Below are positions 5,732 to 11,183 of a stretch of 11,183 bases of DNA, piece after piece. The notes below the pieces were generated by a model. That model was not told the DNA's origin and ran no database searches. It saw only the letters and a program-made list of their open reading frames with translations. The stretch covers positions 1 to 11,183 of the forward strand of contig JBGPNN010000096.1 in assembly GCA_041487495.1 (NCBI GenBank). The letters run 5' to 3'. The first letter of the stretch is position 1; every line of letters starts with the position of its first letter. The translations under genes were made by a program, and so were the position numbers. Source of the DNA: JBGPNN01 sp041487495. Lineage in GTDB: Bacteria > Sysuimicrobiota > Sysuimicrobiia > Sysuimicrobiales > Humicultoraceae.

Positions 5732-7362
5732 CCAAGTATATTTTCGTCACCGGCGGGGTTGCATCGGCGCTGGGGAAAGGGATCACGGCCGCTTCGATCG
5801 GCCGTCTCTTAAAGAGCCGCGGCCTGCGCGTGACGATGCTAAAGTTCGATCCGTACGTCAACGTCGATGCCGGTACGATGAACCCACATCAGCACGGCGA
5901 GGTTTTCGTGACCGAGGATGGCGCCGAAACCGATATGGACCTCGGCCACTACGAACGATTTATTGACGAGAACCTGGGTCGGGCGAACAACACCACGACG
6001 GGGAAGATCTATAATGCGGTGATCGCGCGGGAACGGCGCGGCGAGTACCTCGGCGGCACGGTCCAGGTGATCCCGCACGTCACCAACGAGATCAAGGACG
6101 AGATCCGCACGTTGGCCAGTTCGAGCGGCGCCGATGCGGTTATCGTCGAAGTCGGCGGAACCGTCGGCGATATCGAAGGCCTGCCGTTTCTTGAAGCCAT
6201 CCGACAGTTCCGGCGGGCGGCCGGTGATGAGCACGTCATGTACGTCCACGTTTCACTGATCCCATTCCTGCGAGCGGCCGGCGAGTTGAAAACGAAACCT
6301 ACTCAACATAGCGTCAAAGAGCTGCGGAGCATCGGCATCCAACCCGACGTCATTGTCTGCCGCACTGAACGTCCCCTGGGTCGGTCGGTGAAGGAAAAGA
6401 TTGCGCTGTTCTGCGATGTAGAGCCCGAGGCGGTCATCCAGGCGCTCGACGCACAGAGCATCTACGAGGTGCCGTTGGTACTCGAGGAAGAGGGGTTGGG
6501 GCGGATCATCTCGCGCCGGCTGGGTCTGGATCATCTGCCGGAGCCTGACCTCGCCGATTGGCGCGAGATTGTCAATCGCCTCCGCCACCCCCAGGGGCAC
6601 GTGCGCATCGCCCTGGTCGGCAAGTACATGGGGGTGGAGGATTCCTACGTCAGCATCGTCGAGGCCCTGCGGCACGGCGGGATCGCACACGGCTGCGGCG
6701 TGGAGATCACGAAGGTGGATTCTGAAGAGATCGAGCGCTGGAGCCAGACCGATCTCGAGGCTGAGCTGTCCAGTCATCACGGCATTCTGGTGTGTCCCGG
6801 GTTCGGCGCGCGCGGTGTCGAGGGCAAGGTGCGCGCCATCCGCTTCGCCCGCGAGCGTGTGGTGCCGTTCCTGGGCATCTGCTACGGCATGCAATGGGCG
6901 GTGGTCGAGTTCGCCCGGCACGTCTGCGGGTTGGATGGCGCCAACACCACCGAAGTGAATCCTCACACGTCCCACCCGGTGATCTCGCTGTTGGCCGAGC
7001 AACGCAAGATTGTGGACAAGGGCGGTACGATGCGATTGGGCCGATACCCGTGCCGGCTGACCGCCGGCTCGCTGGCGGCCGAGGCCTACGGGATGGGCGA
7101 AATTGGAGAGCGGCACCGTCACCGCTATGAGTTGAACAACGAATACCGGCCGATCCTGGAGGCCCATGGGATGCGGGTGACGGGTATCTACCCCGAACAG
7201 GACCTGATCGAGATCATTGAACTGGTCGGGCATCCGTGGTTCGTCGGCACACAGTTTCACGGCGAGTATCGGTCGAGGCCGACCCGACCGCATCCGCTGT
7301 ATCGGGCGTTCATCAGGGCCGCACTGGACCGGACCGCCGTGGAACACCGTGTGACAGCATGA
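5728..7362 (+). CDS. pyrG: CTP synthase (glutamine hydrolysing)
   Basis: Makes CTP from UTP using ATP and ammonia from glutamine. The 544 residues fit the usual 530-550. The N-terminal synthetase domain has TKYIFVTGGVASALGKG with P-loop lysine K17, the FDPYVNVDAGTMNPHQHGE block, GGTVGDIEGLPFLEAIRQFR, and TKPTQHSVKELR. The C-terminal class I glutaminase domain begins near VRIALVGKYM. The catalytic triad is intact: C385 in LGICYGMQ, H511 and E513 in TQFHGEY. Two glutaminase positions differ from the usual forms: the nucleophile-facing loop VPGGFG reads VCPGFG (356-360 is CPGFG), and FHPE reads FHGE. Start: TTG 5728, overlapping the recN stop as TTGA, with perfect AGGAGG at 5716-5721. The upstream frame is open to 5521 but lies within recN and matches nothing. 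No pyrG leader attenuator is present, so CTP control, if any, is enzymatic or further upstream. Confidence 0.96.
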   Translation: MTKYIFVTGGVASALGKGITAASIGRLLKSRGLRVTMLKFDPYVNVDAGTMNPHQHGEVFVTEDGAETDMDLGHYERFIDENLGRANNTTTGKIYNAVIARERRGEYLGGTVQVIPHVTNEIKDEIRTLASSSGADAVIVEVGGTVGDIEGLPFLEAIRQFRRAAGDEHVMYVHVSLIPFLRAAGELKTKPTQHSVKELRSIGIQPDVIVCRTERPLGRSVKEKIALFCDVEPEAVIQALDAQSIYEVPLVLEEEGLGRIISRRLGLDHLPEPDLADWREIVNRLRHPQGHVRIALVGKYMGVEDSYVSIVEALRHGGIAHGCGVEITKVDSEEIERWSQTDLEAELSSHHGILVCPGFGARGVEGKVRAIRFARERVVPFLGICYGMQWAVVEFARHVCGLDGANTTEVNPHTSHPVISLLAEQRKIVDKGGTMRLGRYPCRLTAGSLAAEAYGMGEIGERHRHRYELNNEYRPILEAHGMRVTGIYPEQDLIEIIELVGHPWFVGTQFHGEYRSRPTRPHPLYRAFIRAALDRTAVEHRVTA

Positions 7363-7407
7363 CGGCGAGCATCGCGAGCCGGTGAAGCCCATGTCGTGTT
7401 GTTAAAT

Positions 7408-7414
7408 AGGGAGG
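7408..7414 (+). promoter_or_regulatory. Ribosome binding site deciding the ilvE start
   Basis: AGGGAGG at 7408-7414 lies eight bases before ATG 7423, a good Shine-Dalgarno distance. A second GAGGAG (7417-7422) touches the ATG and is too close to act. This favours ATG 7423 over the in-frame codon at 7396. The bases just upstream (TTAAAT, 7402-7407) form an AT-rich patch in the 60-nt spacer after pyrG; no -35 partner was found, so no promoter is called. Confidence 0.75.
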
Positions 7415-7422
7415 CCGAGGAG

Positions 7423-8322
7423 ATGAGCGGAGCAGTCTATGTCAATGGCCGGATCGTATCGCGCGAGGAGGCGACGATCTCGCCATACGACCATGGCTTT
7501 CTCTACGGTGACGGGGTATTCGAGGGTATCCGGGTGTACGAGGGCCGCGTCTTCAAGCTCGAAGAACACCTCGACCGCCTCTTTGCCTCGGCCGCGCACA
7601 TCATGCTGGAGATTCCTCTCGATCGTGCCGACGTGCGCCGGGCCATCATTGACACCGTGCGCGCCAGTGGCTTGCGCGATGCGTATATCCGCCCGGTGAT
7701 CAGCCGGGGTCCCGGCGACTTGGGTATTGATCCCCGGAAGTGTCCGAAACCCACTGTGGTGATTATCGTGGACGCGATCCAGTTGTACCCTAAGGAGGCA
7801 TACGAGCGTGGCCTGCGGATGATCACCGCTACGGTGCGCCGTCCGGCGCCCGACGCCCTGAATGGCCGCGTCAAGTCGCTCAACTATCTCAACAATATCC
7901 TGGCGCGTATCGAGGCCAACCGGGCCGGCGTGGATGAGGCGCTGATGCTGACCGATAGCGGCCATGTCTGCGAGTGCAGCGCGGACAACGTCTTCATTGT
8001 GATCAAGGGCGAGGTCTGGACACCGGCGCCGCATCTCGGACTGCTGCAGGGCGTCACGCGCGACACCGTGCTAGACCTGGCGCGCGAGGGGGGAATCCCC
8101 TGCGGAGAACGTGTCTTGACGCTCTACGATGTCTATGCGTCGGAGGAATGTTTCCTGACCGGCACCGGAGCCGAGATAGCTGCCGTGGTCGACGTGGATG
8201 GCCGCCGGATCGGTACCGGCCGGCCAGGAGAGATCACCGGGCGACTTGCGGCCGCGTTCCGCGACTACGCGCGGCGCGCGGGCACCCCAGTGTATGCGGA
8301 ACAGGCACCGACCGTCCGGTGA
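7423..8322 (+). CDS. ilvE: Branched-chain amino acid aminotransferase (class IV)
   Basis: A fold-type IV PLP enzyme, last step of leucine, isoleucine and valine synthesis, swapping an amino group between 2-oxo acids and glutamate. The 299-residue protein begins with the family pattern VYVNGRIVSREEATISPYDHGFLYGDGVFEGIRVY. The PLP-binding lysine is expected at K151 in GRVKSLNYLNN, the PLP-phosphate glutamate at E184 in ECSADNVF, and the phosphate-binding end has GLLQGVTRD and FLTGTGAEI. These fit IlvE better than D-amino acid aminotransferase or aminodeoxychorismate lyase, though substrate choice in this fold is hard to read from sequence. It follows pyrG after 60 nt without a hairpin, so it may be cotranscribed or start a new block; its own good ribosome site shows it is not strictly coupled to pyrG. 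Its stop overlaps nudF as GTGA. No other branched-chain gene is in view. Confidence 0.88.
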   Translation: MSGAVYVNGRIVSREEATISPYDHGFLYGDGVFEGIRVYEGRVFKLEEHLDRLFASAAHIMLEIPLDRADVRRAIIDTVRASGLRDAYIRPVISRGPGDLGIDPRKCPKPTVVIIVDAIQLYPKEAYERGLRMITATVRRPAPDALNGRVKSLNYLNNILARIEANRAGVDEALMLTDSGHVCECSADNVFIVIKGEVWTPAPHLGLLQGVTRDTVLDLAREGGIPCGERVLTLYDVYASEECFLTGTGAEIAAVVDVDGRRIGTGRPGEITGRLAAAFRDYARRAGTPVYAEQAPTVR

Positions 8323-8879
8323 GCGGCGAGCCCACGGTTGCGTCACGGCAGGTGTTCAGGGGCCGAGTGGTGGCCGTGCGCGTCGATGATGTGCGCCTCC
8401 CGAGCGGACGCATCGCGACCCGTGAGGTCGTCGAGCATCCGGGCGCAGCAGCCATTCTCGCCCTGACCGATGATGGTCACGTCGTCATGGTCAGACAGTA
8501 CCGCAAAGCGGCCGAGTCGGCGCTCCTGGAGATCCCCGCGGGCACCCTCGAAGCCGGAGAGGCCCCAATCGCGTGCGCCCACCGCGAACTCGGTGAGGAA
8601 GCGGGCCTCAAGGCCGCCACGATGACGCCCCTCGTCACGTACTATCCTTCCCCGGGTATCCTGACCGAGGCCATCACCATTTTTCTGGCGCGTGGCCTGA
8701 CCCCGCAGGCGGGAAATCTCGACGCCGGCGAGGAGGGCCTGCGTGTTGAGAAGATACCGCTCGCGCGGGTACCGTCGCTCATCGAGTCCGGCCACATTTG
8801 TGACAGCAAGTCGCTGATCGGTCTGCTGCTGATCGCGGGAAAACCGGCGAACGGCCTGGGGATCGATGGCGCGGCCTGA
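8319..8879 (+). CDS. nudF: NUDIX hydrolase, probable ADP-ribose pyrophosphatase
   Basis: Likely cleaves ADP-ribose to AMP and ribose 5-phosphate, removing a reactive by-product of NAD turnover. The 186-residue protein has a perfect Nudix box at 75-97: G75, then five residues, E81, seven residues, and RELGEEAGL. Upstream are the family strands FRGRVVAVRVDDVRLPSG, VVEHPGAAAILAL and VVMVRQYRKAAESALLEIPAGTLE. The RQYR and EIPAG elements, with YYPSPGILTE after the box, are those of the ADP-ribose pyrophosphatase subgroup; length matches bacterial NudF. Start GTG 8319 overlaps the ilvE stop by four bases and lacks a good ribosome site, so reinitiation is likely. The frame is open far upstream (to 7974) but there it is antiframe of ilvE. 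The 3' end overlaps xerD by 14 bases. The same nudF-xerD neighbourhood is known in Bacillus. Confidence 0.9.
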   Translation: MSGEPTVASRQVFRGRVVAVRVDDVRLPSGRIATREVVEHPGAAAILALTDDGHVVMVRQYRKAAESALLEIPAGTLEAGEAPIACAHRELGEEAGLKAATMTPLVTYYPSPGILTEAITIFLARGLTPQAGNLDAGEEGLRVEKIPLARVPSLIESGHICDSKSLIGLLLIAGKPANGLGIDGAA

Positions 8880-9846
8880 GGCTGACGCCCTGGACGGGGC
8901 CCGCGAGTCCTTCCTCACCTACGTGCTGGTCGAACGCGGGCTGGCGCGGCACACGGTTGACGCCTACGCGCGTGATCTGACCGACTTCCTGGCATTCGCC
9001 CGGCGTCACCGGGCGAACCGCGCCGCGGATATCCACCGGGCGACGATCACCCTGTATCTGCTCACACTCCGGCGCCGGGGCATGGCTTCCACGTCGGTGG
9101 CCCGCCGTCTGGCCGCCATTCGCGGATGGACCGGTTTCCTGCTGCGTGAGAATCTGATCGATGACGACCCGGCGCTGGACCTGACCCCGGCGCGCGCGCC
9201 GCGCCGACTGCCGGCCGTGCTCACCGTGGAGGAAGTCGAGCGCCTGCTGGCGCAACCCCGTGGTCCGGGTCCGCTCGCGCTACGCGACCGGGCCATCCTC
9301 GAACTCCTCTATGCCGCGGGGCTCCGGGTCAGCGAACTGGTGGCGCTGGACGTCGGCGACGTGCACCTCGGCACCGAATACGTGCGCTGCCTGGGCAAAG
9401 GCTCGAAAGAGCGCATTGTCCCGATCGGGACGCCGGCGGTGAGGGCGATCCAACGGTACCTGTCGGCCGCCCGGCCGGCGCTCGCACGGGGGCGCGCGCC
9501 GGCGGCCTTGTTTCTGAACCGCCGCGGGCAGCGTCTCTCGCGCCAGGGCGTCTGGATCCTGTTGCAGGCGTACGCGAGGACCGCAGGCATCCGCCGGCAC
9601 ATCGGGCCGCACACGCTGCGGCACTCGTTTGCTACGCACCTGCTGGACGGCGGTGCCGATCTGCGGGCGGTCCAGGAGATGCTCGGGCATGCGAGCATCG
9701 CGACCACGCAGCGTTACACACACCTGACACGATCGCGGCTGCGCGAAGTCTACCGTCGCGCGCACCCTCGCGACCAGATGATTGTCGACCGGGAGCGCGC
9801 GGCGGGCGGCGGGCGCATCACGGCCCATACGGGCCACGCCGTGTAA
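8866..9846 (+). CDS. xerD: Site-specific tyrosine recombinase XerD/XerC
   Basis: Resolves chromosome dimers at dif sites near the terminus, normally as a XerC-XerD heterotetramer with FtsK. The N-terminal SAM-like core-binding domain (about 12-105) includes FLTYVLVERGLARHTVDAYARDL. The C-terminal catalytic domain has the complete set: R154 in GLRVSEL, K178 in LGKGSKERIVP, H249 and R252 in HTLRHSFATHLL, H275 in LGHAS, and nucleophile Y284 in TQRYTHL. It is called XerD rather than XerC because of the nudF-xerD-deoB order; sequence alone does not separate the two, and a lone Xer is possible. The 326 residues exceed the usual 295-300 by about 25: after the normal end at HPR the protein continues with a basic, Gly-rich tail. 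The housekeeping setting, with no att repeats or cargo, argues against a mobile integrase. It overlaps nudF by 14 nt and sits 4 nt before deoB. Confidence 0.93.
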   Translation: MARPEADALDGARESFLTYVLVERGLARHTVDAYARDLTDFLAFARRHRANRAADIHRATITLYLLTLRRRGMASTSVARRLAAIRGWTGFLLRENLIDDDPALDLTPARAPRRLPAVLTVEEVERLLAQPRGPGPLALRDRAILELLYAAGLRVSELVALDVGDVHLGTEYVRCLGKGSKERIVPIGTPAVRAIQRYLSAARPALARGRAPAALFLNRRGQRLSRQGVWILLQAYARTAGIRRHIGPHTLRHSFATHLLDGGADLRAVQEMLGHASIATTQRYTHLTRSRLREVYRRAHPRDQMIVDRERAAGGGRITAHTGHAV

Positions 9847-9850
9847 CGCC

Positions 9851-11032
9851 GTGCGCATCATCGAGCTTGTACTCGACGGGTGCGGGATTGGTGCGCTGCC
9901 GGATGCGGCGGCTTACGGCGACGCCGGTAGTCACACGCTCGGTCACACCGCGCGGGCGGTGGGTGGGCTGCGGCTCCCAGTGCTGGAACGAATGGGTCTC
10001 GGCATGCTCGATGACCTTGCGGGTGTCCGACGGATACAAGATCATCAGGCGGCGGTGGGGGTCATGCTGGAACGGTCGGCCGGCAAGGACTCGACCACGG
10101 GCCATTGGGAGTTGTGTGGCCTGATCGTCCCCCAACCGTTTCCCACGTACCCCCATGGGTTTCCACCGGAGATCGTCGGGGCCTTCGAGGCGGCCGTCGG
10201 CCGGCGGGTGCTGGGGAATCTGCCGGCCTCCGGGACCCAGATCATCGCCGACCTTGGGGCGGAGCACATGCGGACCGGGCGGCCGATCGTCTACACGTCC
10301 GCGGACAGCGTCTTCCAGATCGCGGCCCACGAGGCCGTCGTGCCAATCGAGTTGCTCTACGAATGGTGCCGCGCCGCGCGGGGGATCCTGCAGGGTGATC
10401 ACGCCGTCAGCCGCGTGATCGCCAGACCCTTTGTCGGTGAACCCGGAGCGTTCGTGCGCACCGACCGCCGGCGTGACTTCTCCATACCGCCGATCGGGCG
10501 CACCGTGCTCGACCAGTTGGTGGACCATAGCATCCCCGTGGTCGGCATCGGCAAGATCGAAGATCTTTTCGCCGGGCGCGGGATCTCCCGTGCGGTGCAC
10601 ACCCACGACGATGCGGACGGTCTCGCGCGGACGGTGGCGGAGGCCCGCGGCCTCGACCACGGGCTTATCTTCACGAACCTCGTGGAGCTCGACCAAGTGT
10701 ACGGGCACCGGAACAACGTCGAGGGTTATGCGCGGCATCTCGAGGAGATCGACGCACGTCTGCCGGACGTCATGGCGGTGTGCCGGCCCGACGACGTGCT
10801 CGTCATTACCGCGGATCACGGCAACGATCCGACGACGACGAGCACCGATCACGCGCGCGAGCGGGTGCCGGTGCTTGCCTGGCGCCCCGGTCTCGCTCCG
10901 GGCCAGCGTCTGGGCGAGCGTGGGAGCTTCGCCGACGTTGGCGCCACGATCGCCGAGGCGTTCGGCTGCCCGTGGACGGGGCCGGGGGAAAGCTTCTGGC
11001 CCGCCCTGGAGCGCGTGGTGATGGCTCGATGA
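9851..11032 (+). CDS. deoB: Phosphopentomutase
   Basis: Interconverts ribose (or deoxyribose) 1-phosphate and 5-phosphate with two Mn ions, linking nucleoside salvage to the pentose phosphate pathway. The 393 residues match the family length of about 390-407. Metal ligands of the alkaline-phosphatase superfamily are all present: D9 in VLDGCGIGALPDA, D281 and H286 in DQVYGH, D322 and H323 in ADHGND, and H334 in TDHARE. The nucleophile loop reads GKDSTTGHWE (78-87): the position normally held by the phosphorylated Thr is S81, followed by T82 and T83. The start GTG 9851 gives exactly the family N-terminus (RIIELVLDG); the frame is open upstream to 9782 but that part lies within xerD. There is no clear ribosome site, so translation probably depends on xerD, four bases upstream. 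The stop overlaps the next gene as ATGA. The neighbouring phosphorylase supplies ribose 1-phosphate. Confidence 0.95.
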   Translation: MRIIELVLDGCGIGALPDAAAYGDAGSHTLGHTARAVGGLRLPVLERMGLGMLDDLAGVRRIQDHQAAVGVMLERSAGKDSTTGHWELCGLIVPQPFPTYPHGFPPEIVGAFEAAVGRRVLGNLPASGTQIIADLGAEHMRTGRPIVYTSADSVFQIAAHEAVVPIELLYEWCRAARGILQGDHAVSRVIARPFVGEPGAFVRTDRRRDFSIPPIGRTVLDQLVDHSIPVVGIGKIEDLFAGRGISRAVHTHDDADGLARTVAEARGLDHGLIFTNLVELDQVYGHRNNVEGYARHLEEIDARLPDVMAVCRPDDVLVITADHGNDPTTTSTDHARERVPVLAWRPGLAPGQRLGERGSFADVGATIAEAFGCPWTGPGESFWPALERVVMAR

Positions 11033-11183
11033 CGTGGGCCGAGCGGGCGCGCGAGGCCGCCGCGGCCATCCGCCGCCGGGCCGAACGGGTCCCCGCGGTC
11101 GGGATCATTCTCGGGTCCGGTCTGGGCGCGCTGGCCGACCACGTCGCGATCGACGCGTCGATCCCCTATAGAGAGATCCCGGG
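11029..11183 (+). CDS. punA: Purine nucleoside phosphorylase, N-terminal part (runs off window)
   Basis: Cleaves purine nucleosides with phosphate to free base and ribose 1-phosphate. Only the first 51 codons lie in the window, with no stop. They read MTWAERAREAAAAIRRRAER, then VPAVGIILGSGLGALADH, ending IPYREIPG. The GIILGSGLG loop is the phosphate-binding loop of the trimeric (PNP/MTAP) family, and the following IPYxxIP is also typical. MTA phosphorylase shares this fold and cannot be fully excluded, but the position after deoB, as in Bacillus drm-pupG, favours PNP. ATG 11029 overlaps the deoB stop by four bases, so the two are almost certainly cotranslated. There is no strong Shine-Dalgarno. 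Its product is the substrate of the preceding enzyme. Confidence 0.88.
   Translation, partial: MTWAERAREAAAAIRRRAERVPAVGIILGSGLGALADHVAIDASIPYREIP

Noticed and set aside
6253..7392. 379-codon open frame on the - strand across pyrG
   Set aside because: It is antisense to conserved pyrG, is His/Asp/Arg-rich without any motif, and has no supporting context.
7363..7422. Promoter or terminator in the pyrG-ilvE spacer
   Set aside because: There is an AT-rich TTAAAT but no fitting -35, and no stem followed by a T run.
7974..8318. N-terminal extension of the NUDIX gene inside ilvE
   Set aside because: It is a shadow frame of ilvE; GTG 8319 yields the usual NudF length and overlap.
8866..9846. Tyrosine recombinase as a mobile-element integrase
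   Set aside because: It has XerD-like sequence, housekeeping neighbours on both sides, no tRNA, no flanking att-like repeats and no cargo genes. No dif-like site was seen nearby either.
9818..10852. 344-codon open frame on the - strand across deoB
   Set aside because: It mirrors deoB and resembles no protein family; composition is that of a GC-rich shadow.

Overview
The window is a dense, one-directional run of thirteen protein-coding genes, all on the + strand, from a GC-rich bacterium whose codons mostly end in G or C. All recognised genes are core housekeeping genes. I see no RNA gene, insertion sequence, CRISPR array, prophage or toxin/defence cassette. The closing order nudF-xerD-deoB-purine nucleoside phosphorylase, and the nusB...ispA-tlyA-nadK-recN order before it, resemble the arrangement known in Firmicutes. 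The high GC content, the missing folD/xseA/xseB, dxs and argR, and the insertion of acylphosphatase, pyrG and ilvE suggest instead a GC-rich deep branch on the Gram-positive (Terrabacteria) side. That placement is inference; the sequence alone does not fix the phylum.

Layout. (1) 1-414: the 3' part of efp, entering from the left edge. (2) 415-582: the only sizeable intergenic space (168 nt), with a weak extended -10-like element and a GC-rich hairpin followed by a T-rich stretch just before nusB. (3) 583-7362: nusB, acyP, ispA, tlyA, nadK, recN and pyrG, seven genes with no spacer; each junction is an overlap of 1-14 nt or an abutment, so this looks like one translationally coupled operon. 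(4) A 60-nt gap, then 7423-11183: ilvE, nudF, xerD, deoB and the start of a purine nucleoside phosphorylase, again overlapping or 4 nt apart.

How the genes work together. efp, nusB and tlyA serve translation, rRNA transcription and rRNA modification. ispA supplies farnesyl diphosphate for undecaprenyl phosphate and quinones. nadK makes NADP, recN and xerD serve DNA repair and chromosome dimer resolution, and pyrG makes CTP. The last block has a sugar-phosphate theme: NudF splits ADP-ribose to AMP and ribose 5-phosphate, DeoB interconverts ribose 5-phosphate and ribose 1-phosphate, and the phosphorylase makes or uses ribose 1-phosphate. IlvE makes branched-chain amino acids.

No clearly new biological system is visible. 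The points worth a second look are a serine in place of the usual catalytic threonine in DeoB, altered glutaminase-loop residues in PyrG, loss of a conserved Asn-Ala-Arg motif in TlyA, a G7 run at the nadK/recN junction that fits a -1 slippery pattern, and a possible attenuator hairpin in the nusB leader.
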